This document shows positions 7,427-14,929 of a stretch of 46,845 nt of DNA, in pieces. A model generated the notes under the pieces. The model searched no databases and was not told the DNA's origin. It saw only the letters and a list, made by a program, of their open reading frames with translations. The stretch is from the IMG/VR virus record IMGVR_UViG_3300043398_000421, positions 1-46,845 of that record. One strand, given 5' to 3'. The position numbers and the translations under genes were made by a program. How positions within the stretch are numbered: position 1 is the stretch's first letter; the number at the start of each line of letters is the position of its first letter. The DNA comes from a virus.

Positions 7427-8037
7427 ACCAGGCATGCATTCTGGTGGGGGTCCCGATTTACGAAGGGATTAAGGCGGCTCCGTACGGCGCCCAGGTCGAT
7501 ATGTTCCGATACACGGACGCCGGGCGGCGCGAGATGGGATACGCCGGATGGGACGACGTATCTCACGTATTGCTGACCGTCGGGCCGAGGATTTCCATCC
7601 GCGAGGCCAGAAACGGGATGGTGGAATCGACGCTCAGGAACGAGAAGTTCACGCATCTGCTCTTCCTGGATGACGATATCGTGCCCCCGCCGAACCTGAT
7701 CCCGGAGTTGCTGAAGGTCCGCCAGCCGATCGTGGGCGCGCTGGTCAACGATGCCCGCGGCAATCCCGTCGTGTTTGCCGGCGATCAATACGGAGAGTCC
7801 CGGTGGATGGATTGCCCCCGTGAAGGCGTATTTGAGTGCTGGGCGATCGGCTCCGGGGCGATGCTGATCGAGCGTCGAGTGCTTGAGGCCATGCAGAAGC
7901 CGTGGTTCTTCTTCGAGCGCAACGGACGATCGATGGACGTGAATTTCTGCCGGGAAGCCAGGGCGAAGGGATTTACGGTCTGGTGCAACGCGACGGCGCA
8001 GTGCGGACAATTGCGCCACGAGAACAAGGTGATGTAG
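7423..8037 (+). CDS. Glycosyltransferase-like protein, GT-A type (204 aa)
   Basis: The ATG overlaps the upstream TGA (ATGA). The protein begins with a beta strand (ACILVGVPIYEG) and has FTHLLFLDDDIVPPPNLI, with D-D-D as the metal/nucleotide-binding motif of GT-A enzymes, followed by IVGALVND and a CWAIGSGAMLIERRVLEA acceptor-side segment and FC..A...G F.VWC..T at the end. This layout (short, 200 residues, D-x-D in the middle) is common among phage-encoded glycosyltransferases. It lacks an obvious C-terminal domain. Closes the glycosylation island; the tRNA array starts 9 bp later. Confidence 0.8.
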   Translation: MNQACILVGVPIYEGIKAAPYGAQVDMFRYTDAGRREMGYAGWDDVSHVLLTVGPRISIREARNGMVESTLRNEKFTHLLFLDDDIVPPPNLIPELLKVRQPIVGALVNDARGNPVVFAGDQYGESRWMDCPREGVFECWAIGSGAMLIERRVLEAMQKPWFFFERNGRSMDVNFCREARAKGFTVWCNATAQCGQLRHENKVM

Positions 8038-8046
8038 GATTTCCGC

Positions 8047-8117
8047 TGCGGGATGGAACAGTGGCTGTTCTCTGGTCTCATAAGCCAGCCAGATGCGTTC
8101 GATTCGCATTCCCGCAA
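8047..8117 (+). tRNA. tRNA-Met (CAT)
   Basis: Cloverleaf drawn by hand: acceptor 8047-8053 pairs with 8110-8116, D stem GAAC/GTTC, anticodon stem CTGGT/GCCAG with loop CTCATAA (anticodon 8079-8081), T stem ATGCG/CGCAT with loop TTCGATT, discriminator A8117. No encoded CCA. CAT could also mark a tRNA-Ile2 if the C is modified by TilS. Confidence 0.9.
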
Positions 8118-8121
8118 TGAC

Positions 8122-8195
8122 AGTGAAGTAGGAAAGCCCGGTAATCCGCCTGCCTTGGGAGCAGGAGCCCGCGGGTTCGAATCCCGTCTTCACTA
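8122..8195 (+). tRNA. tRNA-Pro (TGG)
   Basis: Acceptor 8122-8128 (AGTGAAG) pairs with 8188-8194 (CTTCACT). The anticodon stem is CCTGC/GCAGG with loop CTTGGGA, anticodon 8156-8158 TGG. T loop TTCGAAT. Discriminator A8195, no CCA encoded. Starts 4 bp after the preceding tRNA, so both are probably cut from one transcript. Confidence 0.9.
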
Positions 8196-8198
8196 TTG

Positions 8199-8272
8199 GC
8201 CCCCGTAGCTCAACCTGGAAGAGCGCGCGCCTCGTAAGCGCAAGGTCGCCCGTTCGATTCGGGCCGGGGGCT
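8199..8272 (+). tRNA. tRNA-Thr (CGT)
   Basis: Acceptor 8199-8205 (GCCCCCG) pairs with 8265-8271 (CGGGGGC). D stem GCTC/GAGC, anticodon loop CTCGTAA (anticodon 8233-8235), T arm GCCCG/CGGGC with loop TTCGATT. The outermost anticodon-stem pair is a C-A mismatch (8226/8242), an oddity that modest stems tolerate. Discriminator T8272. Confidence 0.87.
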
Positions 8273-8583
8273 TCCGAGATAACCCACGTAAGGCGTCGTG
8301 GAGTCTGGCTACAGTCTACGCCCCGAAATGCAAAGTCGCTGGACCCGGTTCTTCAGTCCGCAAACCCAGAGAGACGGCACCGGAGGGCGTGTCAGCCGAG
8401 GGCCGACGTTGTTCCACGATGCCGCTGACGACAGTGCTGAGATGGCCGGGCAGCCGGCAAGGTAGGCGCAGAAGCGCAGCCGCAAACTGAAGTGCGGTGA
8501 CACCGGGAGCCGGGATCGTTCCGGCCCCGGTGGCGCATCCCCACGAGCCTTCCGCCCCTTCCCCCGCACTATAAAATCCATGT
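8273..8583 (+). other. Non-coding gap of 311 bp, hairpin-rich, between tRNA array and tail genes
   Basis: No protein-like frame lies on either strand; minus-strand frames here look like Arg/Pro-rich shadow. Inverted repeats by eye: GGCGT 8292-8296 with ACGCC 8318-8322; GCGC 8466-8469 with GCGC 8474-8477; CCGCA 8480-8484 with TGCGG 8493-8497; and the strongest, CACCGGG 8501-8507 plus GCCGG 8509-8513 pairing with CCGGC 8521-8525 plus CCCGGTG 8526-8532. None is followed by a T-run, so a rho-independent terminator is not evident. It may be a structured RNA or an RNA-processing leader. No known RNA family is recognised. Confidence 0.4.
8572..8577 (+). promoter_or_regulatory. Possible -10 element for a leaderless transcript of the tail module
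   Basis: TAAAAT (in an AT-rich TATAAAAT) ends 6 nt before the ATG at 8584, which places the expected transcription start on the start codon. There is no Shine-Dalgarno site before this ATG and no clear -35. A similar layout occurs at 24426 and 39369. Confidence 0.3.
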
Positions 8584-9747
8584 ATGCCGGTAGCGCAGCA
8601 GGAGAACTTCGGGCAGATGGTGGACAGCGTCCGCCTTCGCTTTCCTGAATACGATGTCGCCATGGTCAAGCGCGACATCAACGACAGCGTCCGGACGATC
8701 ACTTCCCGTCGCGCGTGGTCGGGACTCCTGCAGCAGGGAGTCCTGCAGACGATGGCCGCTTACAACACGGGAACGGTGACCCTGACGCCAGGCTCGAATG
8801 TGGTGACGGGCTCCGGGACATCGTGGCCCACCGATGATTCGGCGGACACGACCCTGTCGGAAGCCACCATCGAATCCAATGCGTACATTGACTTTACGCC
8901 TGTCAGCATGTCCGGGATTCAGGCCGGTGTTTATGTCCTGATTGATGCCGGACTGTCCAACCAGGAGGCGGTTTTCGTCATTTCGACCACGCAGACGACG
9001 TTTCGGGCGTATTGCGTGAATACCCACGACGCCGGAGAGACGGTGACGCGGTCTTCCCGGGCGGGGCAACAGATCCGGACACAGCCGGGACAGCCGTTCA
9101 TGACGGTAACGGGAGTCGTGACGGCGACGAGCCTGCTCATCAACATGAATTGGGGCGGCTCGCTCATCTCGAACCACGATTACTCGATATCGCAGGTTTA
9201 CGTTTCGTTGGGCCAAGACGTGAAGCAGATCCTCACCATGGTCAACCCGCAGATGACCTACCGGTTTGCCGTGGACGTGCCGCAGATCGTGCTGAATCAG
9301 CGGGACGCGCAACGATCGGCGACGCAATGGTCGTTCGCGCTGTCCTACCTGCAGCCTGACCCCGGCGGATCTCCTCTCTACGAAATCTACCCCCGGCCGA
9401 CGACGGTTCAGCAGTTCCCCTACATCTACATGCGGGCGTGGAGTCCGATGTCGGACAACAACGCGATTCTCCCCAACGGGATCCGTTCGGATGTTCTGGT
9501 GAAAATGGCGATGGCCGCGGCGGCGCGGTGGCCGGGACATAAGATCAAGGCCGGCGGAATCTATTACGACCCGAAACTGGCGGAGAGTTACCTGCGGGAA
9601 GTAGAACGGGAAATCGAGTTCATGAAGGAAGAGGATGACTCGACGGCGATGATGCAGTTGTTGTGGCAGTACAACTCGTGGCGGGTAGGGGCGGGCGGCG
9701 GACCCGATTGGAACCAATCTCACGATTGGGCAAGCATGGCGGTTTAA
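8584..9747 (+). CDS. Phage tail/head-tail adaptor-like structural protein
   Basis: ATG 8584 is used; there is no Shine-Dalgarno site. The 387-residue protein opens with a helical region (FPEYDVAMVKRDINDSVRTITSRRAWSGLL) of a kind seen in phage connector/adaptor proteins, in which 'IN..VR.I..RR.W..L' recurs. It is followed by a Ser/Thr/Gly beta-domain (TGTVTLTPGSNVVTGSGTSWP) typical of exposed virion domains, and a C-terminal helix ending in a Trp-rich stretch. It resembles tail-tube or collar adaptors of podoviruses, but no family is firmly recognised. It opens the structural module after the tRNA array. Confidence 0.65.
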   Translation: MPVAQQENFGQMVDSVRLRFPEYDVAMVKRDINDSVRTITSRRAWSGLLQQGVLQTMAAYNTGTVTLTPGSNVVTGSGTSWPTDDSADTTLSEATIESNAYIDFTPVSMSGIQAGVYVLIDAGLSNQEAVFVISTTQTTFRAYCVNTHDAGETVTRSSRAGQQIRTQPGQPFMTVTGVVTATSLLINMNWGGSLISNHDYSISQVYVSLGQDVKQILTMVNPQMTYRFAVDVPQIVLNQRDAQRSATQWSFALSYLQPDPGGSPLYEIYPRPTTVQQFPYIYMRAWSPMSDNNAILPNGIRSDVLVKMAMAAAARWPGHKIKAGGIYYDPKLAESYLREVEREIEFMKEEDDSTAMMQLLWQYNSWRVGAGGGPDWNQSHDWASMAV

Positions 9748-9756
9748 GGAGTTGCG

Positions 9757-10161
9757 ATGACAGTAACGGAATTATTGGCGCTTTCCGATTCGGGGACGAT
9801 CGGGATACGCGTTCGATGGGGAACCGGCGAAGAGACGGCGATTTGGGTGGATTCGGCGCTTGCCGCGAACGATGTCATCGCACGGAAGACCCAGGCGAAG
9901 GACACGATCATCGCCGCGCAGGTCGCAGCACGGGCGATTGTCCCGGTTCCGCCATCGGATGCCGATGTTTTGTCGGATGCGTTGTTTGCGGCGGAGCGGC
10001 TCGCGGCCGCCCGAAAGACGCTCGACGAGAGGGGCCTGATCGAGAAGATTGAATTGGACGGCGACCCAGTCGCCGCCACCGTCGCGGATCTTCGGTCCAA
10101 GCTAACCACGGCGAAGGAATCCGCCAAAAACGCCGTAGTGGCGGAAGGCCTGGAGAAGTAG
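9757..10161 (+). CDS. Hypothetical protein, 134 aa, likely structural accessory
   Basis: AAGGAG precedes ATG by 5 nt. The N-terminal half is a mixed alpha/beta domain (TVTELLALSDSGTIGIRVRWG), the C-terminal half is strongly helical and Ala/Lys-rich (LFAAERLAAARKTLDERGLIEKIEL and ATVADLRSKLTTAKESAKNAV), likely coiled-coil. No family recognised. Its place between the adaptor and the fibre suggests a chaperone or assembly role, which is inference from position only. Confidence 0.55.
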   Translation: MTVTELLALSDSGTIGIRVRWGTGEETAIWVDSALAANDVIARKTQAKDTIIAAQVAARAIVPVPPSDADVLSDALFAAERLAAARKTLDERGLIEKIELDGDPVAATVADLRSKLTTAKESAKNAVVAEGLEK

Positions 10162-10167
10162 GGAACC

Positions 10168-13100
10168 ATGGCTGACCGATACGCAGTCGCAACGGGCAAT
10201 TGGAATAGCACGGGAACGTGGTCGGCAACGTCGGGAGGAGCATCCGGCGCGAGCTTTCCCACATCTTCAGATAATGCCATATTCGACGCGGCAAGCGGCG
10301 CGATCACGGTCACGGTGAACGTTGACTCCGCGTGCGTGGACCTGCTGATGAACGGGAGTGGTGGCGCATCGCCGTTTACGGGGACGTTTGCGGGGAATGG
10401 TTCTTCTATCCTTTCCATCTACGGGTCGGTCAGCCTGTCCGGCTCCATGACGCAGAGTTTTGATGGTCCGCTGGTGTTCGCCGCTACATCGTCGGGGAAG
10501 ACCATCACGACTAACGGCAAGGCGATTACGTCTTTCCCTGGTGGTGCGGGCACTCACTTTGATGGGGCTGGCGGCGCATGGACCCTTCAGGACAATTTGA
10601 CCGCAACAGTGTTGCGTTTCACGAACGGGACTGTTGACACAAACGGGAAGACTCTTGCGGTCACCGGGATGTATCGGGACTCGGCGGGTACGGCAACCCT
10701 TACTCTTGGAGCTTCCGTTATCACTTGTACGGGGGCGCGTAATTGGGTATTTACAGTGACAGCCGGATTCACCTTCAACTGTGGGACCAGCACGATCAAC
10801 TTCAACGGCAACAACGGAGAAGAAGACCTTCAGCTTGCCGGGTTGACGTATTACACGGTCGTCGTCGGCGACATCAATGGGACGAATCTTCGTGGGGCAA
10901 ACACCTTCACGAACCTGACATTCGCCAGTGCTACGGCTGCGCGGAGATACGTGCTGTACGATAACCAGACGGTCACAGGCACCTTCACAGCCACTGGCAA
11001 CAACGCAGGCAACCAGCGGATTCAGATTTACCCCAACACCCTCGGCACGGCCCGGACGATCACGGCCGCAGCGGTGTCTTTGACCAACGTCGATTTCCAG
11101 GACATCACCGGCGCTGGCGCGGCGACGTGGTCAGGGACGAGCGTCGGCAACGGCCTCGGCAACACCGGGATCACGTTCACGACGCCGGTGACGCGGTACT
11201 ACATCGGCAACACGGCGAACTGGTTCACGACGGCCTCGTGGTCCACGTCGAGCGGGGGAAGCTCTGGGGCGAGCATTCCGCTGGCGCAGGACGCGGTGGT
11301 TTTCGACGCGAACAGCTTCAGCGGGAACGGACAGACCTGCACGATCAATTGGACGAATTCCAATACAGAGCCTTGGATTTGCGCGAATCTGGATATGTCG
11401 GGGGTGAATCGGACTGGCATCACCATCCCGAACAATACGTCTGTTTATCTATTCACGTCCATCTTCGGGAATCTCACTGGAAACGCTGGCGTAGCGTTTA
11501 CGAGCGTTCATTTTTGCGGACGCGGGTCTCACACTATAACGTCAAGCAGCATGCCTTGCGGCGGCGTCAGGATGTACGGCCCTGGGGGGACATACACCCA
11601 ACAGGACGCGTTTTTGTCCAGCCAGGGCGCCGCAGGATTGGGCTTTTTTTCCGTTAACTACGGAACGTGGAACACCAACGGGTTTTCTTTTGCGCTGAGC
11701 GGAAACCCCGGCAGCTTCGGCCGGACAACCTTCTGGCCCGGCGGCACATTCGGCACAGCGGCGCTGAACTGCGGCTCAAGTACGATCACGCTGCCGAAGT
11801 ACATGTTCTGGGAACAGTTGGGCTCCTTCACGTTCAACGCCGGAACTTCCACGTTCGTACTCAACGAGGGCGGCGGTGGCAGCATTTTCAGGTTCGGTGG
11901 CCTGACGTTTTACAAAGTTCGGCTTACCGGCACAACCGGTACCGGGAGTTCGGACGAAGCCGGAACAATCGCCCATTCACTTCTCGTTGATGGTGCTGCA
12001 AGCTGGACGCTGGGCGCGGTCGGATTCGTCATTGGGAATCTGGATTTCACCCAAAACGGCGGGATGTCCGGGACGTTCACTCAGGCCAACGCGATGACGG
12101 TCACCGGAAGTATCACCCTGGCATCCGGCATGACGGCCACGATTAGCGGGGCAATTTCCTTAACCGGAACCGGCACGCAGACGATCACGAGCGCGGGTAA
12201 GACATTCGGGAGCAACTTCACGCAGTCCGGCGTCGGAGGCACGGCGGCGCTGGCGGATGCTTTCGTCACGACTGGCAGCTACACGCTCACACACGGAACC
12301 CTCGGGACTGGGACCGCATCGGCCAGCTTGGCTTCTCTCGCGTCGAGTAACGCCAACACCCGGGCCATCACCGGCAGCGGCAACATCACTGTCACGGGGA
12401 CCGGCACCGTCTGGAATGCGGCGACGTCCACGAACCTGACCGCGAGCGGATGGACCGGAAGCATCCTCGTGACGAACGCTTCCGGCTCTGCCAAGACAGT
12501 CGATCTCGGCGCGGCCGCATGGGGTGGTGGCCTCACGCTCTCCGGCTCGGGCGCCGGGGCCTACACCGTTCAGGGCGCAAATTCCAGCATGGCCGGTGCG
12601 GCGACGGTCAGCAATACGGGCGGCGCGTCCCTGACGCTATACGGGTCTGCGGGGATGTCCTTCGGTGCGCTGAACTTCACCGGATTCACCGGTACATGGA
12701 CCGGCTCCACGGCGGGCTCTACCGGCGGCAGCGTCACCCTGGCCGCGGGGATGACCATGTCCTATACCGGAACGCTCACGCTGACGGGAACCACGACGAG
12801 AACAATCACGTCGGCCGGGAAGACCTTCGGCGGCTCCATCACGCAGAATGGAGCGGCGGGAACGTACACGATCCAAGACGCGATCGTGGTTACCGGGACG
12901 CTTACGCTGACGAACGGAACCTTCGCGGCCAACTCACTCGCGGTTTCGTTGGGCGCGCTGGCCTTGGGATCCGGCACGAAAACGCTGAACGTCTCCGGAA
13001 TAACGGTTACGCTCACAGGGGCCGGGACTGTCTGGAATGTCGCGACGAATGCGACCGGGTTCACGGGCGTCTTCACGGATTCCACGATCATCCTGAACAA

Positions 13101-13338
13101 TGCGAGCGCATCCGATAAGGTGTTCTACGCGAACAGCCTGACCTACAATGACATCACCGTTTCCGGGGCCGGCTCGGGCGACTTCGAATTCAGAAACGGT
13201 TTCACCGTGGATCTTTTCACGATCCTGAATCCGCCGCACACGGTCAATTGGCAGACCGGCTCGTTGTTCTACTTCACTCAAAAGCCCGCGTTTAGCGGGA
13301 CGTCCGGCAATCTGAACACCCTTGTCGGGGTTGCTTAA
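10168..13338 (+). CDS. Large beta-solenoid fibre/adhesin-like protein (1,056 aa)
   Basis: GGAG precedes ATG 10168. Almost entirely Gly/Thr/Ser/Asn with alternating hydrophobic residues, the composition of a parallel beta-solenoid. A domain near residues 3-48 (Y-x-V-x-x-G-N-W-N-x-x-x-T-W, then a GG-A-S-x-P-x-x-D-N/D-A-I/V-F-D-A) recurs at about 342-390, so the gene carries an internal duplication. The segment T-I-T-S-A-G-K-T-F-G appears near residues 672 and 879 within another repeat pair. No enzymatic motif seen. It is expected to be a fibre or spike shaft reaching out to the host surface or matrix. It is followed by several small proteins that could be its tip or chaperones. Confidence 0.8.
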   Translation: MADRYAVATGNWNSTGTWSATSGGASGASFPTSSDNAIFDAASGAITVTVNVDSACVDLLMNGSGGASPFTGTFAGNGSSILSIYGSVSLSGSMTQSFDGPLVFAATSSGKTITTNGKAITSFPGGAGTHFDGAGGAWTLQDNLTATVLRFTNGTVDTNGKTLAVTGMYRDSAGTATLTLGASVITCTGARNWVFTVTAGFTFNCGTSTINFNGNNGEEDLQLAGLTYYTVVVGDINGTNLRGANTFTNLTFASATAARRYVLYDNQTVTGTFTATGNNAGNQRIQIYPNTLGTARTITAAAVSLTNVDFQDITGAGAATWSGTSVGNGLGNTGITFTTPVTRYYIGNTANWFTTASWSTSSGGSSGASIPLAQDAVVFDANSFSGNGQTCTINWTNSNTEPWICANLDMSGVNRTGITIPNNTSVYLFTSIFGNLTGNAGVAFTSVHFCGRGSHTITSSSMPCGGVRMYGPGGTYTQQDAFLSSQGAAGLGFFSVNYGTWNTNGFSFALSGNPGSFGRTTFWPGGTFGTAALNCGSSTITLPKYMFWEQLGSFTFNAGTSTFVLNEGGGGSIFRFGGLTFYKVRLTGTTGTGSSDEAGTIAHSLLVDGAASWTLGAVGFVIGNLDFTQNGGMSGTFTQANAMTVTGSITLASGMTATISGAISLTGTGTQTITSAGKTFGSNFTQSGVGGTAALADAFVTTGSYTLTHGTLGTGTASASLASLASSNANTRAITGSGNITVTGTGTVWNAATSTNLTASGWTGSILVTNASGSAKTVDLGAAAWGGGLTLSGSGAGAYTVQGANSSMAGAATVSNTGGASLTLYGSAGMSFGALNFTGFTGTWTGSTAGSTGGSVTLAAGMTMSYTGTLTLTGTTTRTITSAGKTFGGSITQNGAAGTYTIQDAIVVTGTLTLTNGTFAANSLAVSLGALALGSGTKTLNVSGITVTLTGAGTVWNVATNATGFTGVFTDSTIILNNASASDKVFYANSLTYNDITVSGAGSGDFEFRNGFTVDLFTILNPPHTVNWQTGSLFYFTQKPAFSGTSGNLNTLVGVA

Positions 13339-13344
13339 CGCGCA

Positions 13345-13749
13345 ATGGCCACGCTCATCTACACCGGCGGAGACACGGTTGTTCTCGGTTATCTGGATGT
13401 CACGGACATCACGGCTCAACCGGCAAACGACTGGATCGCCACCAGTTCTATTGACGGAGGCGGCAATTCAGGAATCCTCTTCGCCACCGATGTCGCGCTG
13501 TTTATTGCGCCCGACTCTAGCGGGCTCCGGGTTTTCGATTACTTGGATTTGGCGAACACGATGGTTCTCCCTGTCGGCATATGGTATGCAGGGGCCAACT
13601 CGATCGACAGCGGCGACAATTTCAACTGGATCTTCTCCGGGGGGCCGGAGTTTGACTTCGCAAGCGACGGGCCCGGCCTTGACGGATATCCGATCATTGG
13701 GGTAGTGAATCAGCGAGTGGAGTCCTGTATCAAGATGGGAGGGTTTTAG
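13345..13749 (+). CDS. Small beta-rich virion-associated protein, 134 aa
   Basis: ATG 13345 lies 6 bp after the fibre stop, with no clear Shine-Dalgarno site. The C-terminal motif S-I-D-S-G-D-N-F-N-W-I-F recalls the end segments of fibre-associated proteins in which a short 'GxxNSGNNxxWxF' pattern closes the domain. All-beta composition, rich in Asp and Gly. No family recognised; it may be a separately coded tip domain of the preceding fibre. Confidence 0.6.
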   Translation: MATLIYTGGDTVVLGYLDVTDITAQPANDWIATSSIDGGGNSGILFATDVALFIAPDSSGLRVFDYLDLANTMVLPVGIWYAGANSIDSGDNFNWIFSGGPEFDFASDGPGLDGYPIIGVVNQRVESCIKMGGF

Positions 13750-13753
13750 ATCG

Positions 13754-14086
13754 ATGGCTTGGAAATCATTACCGGCGGTAACGCTCACCGCAGCCAACAC
13801 GCCGTACCCGATCGACGCAGACCCGCGGATCGTGCATTCCATCTTCATGCAGGAGCACTGGAATAACACGGGACGCCTGTATATCGGGGATGCGGACGAT
13901 TTCGACCCCACGGCAAACCCACCGACGAACCTGATCGGCTACCTCCCGCCGCCCATGGAAGACACGACCGCGCCTTCCTTTACCGTCGGGGAAATCAACG
14001 CGCCGAACGGCGTCAGTACCGGCGATTTCTGGGTTGCGGGAAGCGCACCCGGAGACATCGTCATCCTCAGCTATTACGAGTCTTAA
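13754..14086 (+). CDS. Small structural protein, 110 aa, unknown
   Basis: GGGAGGG at 13738-13743, about 10 nt before ATG 13754, supports the start. A compact beta-rich protein (SLPAVTLTAANTPYPIDADP, then GRLYIGDADDFDP and a final VAGSAPGDIVILSYYES) of the kind that decorates virions. No family assigned. It is packed 4 bp after the previous stop within the fibre cluster. Confidence 0.6.
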   Translation: MAWKSLPAVTLTAANTPYPIDADPRIVHSIFMQEHWNNTGRLYIGDADDFDPTANPPTNLIGYLPPPMEDTTAPSFTVGEINAPNGVSTGDFWVAGSAPGDIVILSYYES

Positions 14087-14089
14087 ATC

Positions 14090-14260
14090 ATGGCAACAAT
14101 GGAACCGACGAAGAATCCCCGGCCAACGGGCCAGAAGGTCTCGGAGATGGACTACACCGGGAGCGTCTCGAACAAGGACCTGAAGCGATTCAAGGCGCGG
14201 TCTACTTCGACGCGAGGGCAGGCGAACCGCAAGACCGGAAGAGGCTCCGGCGGGAGGTAG
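14090..14260 (+). CDS. Short basic protein, 56 aa
   Basis: ATG 14090 to TAG 14258-14260 encodes 56 residues that start MATMEPTKNPRPTGQKVSEM and end in a Lys/Arg/Gly/Ser-rich tail (rough positions 30-56). No Shine-Dalgarno site is clear before it, but it fills the gap exactly between two structural genes and its GGGAGG end supplies the ribosome binding site for the next gene. It could be a nucleic-acid-binding or scaffold-like peptide. It could also be a spurious frame. Confidence 0.45.
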   Translation: MATMEPTKNPRPTGQKVSEMDYTGSVSNKDLKRFKARSTSTRGQANRKTGRGSGGR

Positions 14261-14269
14261 TGTTCACTT

Positions 14270-14926
14270 GTGGCGACGGCGAGCGAAATCATTACGCTTG
14301 TTCTTGACCGGCTGGACGAGGACCCATCCAACCCTCAGTTCTGGTCCAGAAGTGAACTCCTCGTCCTGCTGAATGAGGCTTACGCCGAGTTCAACATCAT
14401 CGCCATAAAGCTCGCTTCCACCGCGTCCATCACGCGGCCGTCCGCAAACATCATCGCCATTCCTCCGACCGCGATCGTCGTCATGGGCGCCCAGGTGTCC
14501 AGCAAGTCGCTCTCCCGGACAACCATGGAATCCATGGACATGGAAAACCGTGGCTGGATGAAAGCCACTGGAGTGCCGGCTCAGTGGGGCTCTGCCGGGA
14601 TCAACCGGATGTTCTTCGATAAATACCCCACGGCCAGTGGGGCTACCGCGACGATTACGACGCTGAATGTCCCGCAGGAAATAGAAGAAGACACCGTCAT
14701 TGACCTGGAGTCCGAATACCTCCTCGCGCTCGAGCAGTACGTCTTTCACGCGGCGAGATTCAAGGAAGGTGGCGCCGAGTTCCAGCAAAGCATGGAGGCG
14801 TACCAGCAGTTCACCATGATTGCCGCACTCGGGGCGGAAGGTCAAGATTCTGAAACGTTTGACCTGTTTGGGCAGGCGACGGTCGCGCAGACGGGGCAGA
14901 GTTACAACACGATCGGGAGGGGATAG
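14270..14926 (+). CDS. Phage adaptor-like protein (head-tail joining type), 218 aa
   Basis: The GTG start lies 12 nt after GGGAGG. The N-terminus, with I-I-T-L-V-L-D-R-L-D-E-D then F-W-S-R-S-E-L-L-V-L-L-N-E-A-Y-A-E-F, is the helical pattern of phage adaptor proteins (DUF6682-like): a short ladder of helices that packs on the portal or tail ring. The middle is beta-rich, the C-terminus helical (FQQSMEAYQQFTMIAALGAEGQ). It resembles its neighbour 14930 and, more distantly, 8584. No enzymatic motif. Confidence 0.65.
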   Translation: MATASEIITLVLDRLDEDPSNPQFWSRSELLVLLNEAYAEFNIIAIKLASTASITRPSANIIAIPPTAIVVMGAQVSSKSLSRTTMESMDMENRGWMKATGVPAQWGSAGINRMFFDKYPTASGATATITTLNVPQEIEEDTVIDLESEYLLALEQYVFHAARFKEGGAEFQQSMEAYQQFTMIAALGAEGQDSETFDLFGQATVAQTGQSYNTIGRG

Positions 14927-14929
14927 CCC

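Noticed and set aside
7030-8193. Long minus-strand frame of 387 codons over the GT/tRNA region
   Set aside because: It covers the aminotransferase end, a clear GT gene and part of a tRNA; its composition (Arg/His/Pro-rich) and lack of ribosome site mark it as a shadow of GC-rich coding DNA.
8501-8532. Intrinsic terminator after the tRNA array
   Set aside because: The hairpin is strong but no T-run follows; it is recorded only as structure in the gap.
8273-8583. RNase P RNA, tmRNA or group I intron in the tRNA-proximal gap
   Set aside because: No tRNA-like 3' end, tag frame, P7/P4 core or other conserved RNA motif was found by reading.
8309-8702. Two minus-strand frames over the hairpin-rich gap (8309-8581 and 8316-8702)
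   Set aside because: They run into the start of the adaptor gene or lack a ribosome site, and are Arg/Pro/Ser-rich; inverted repeats explain the gap better.
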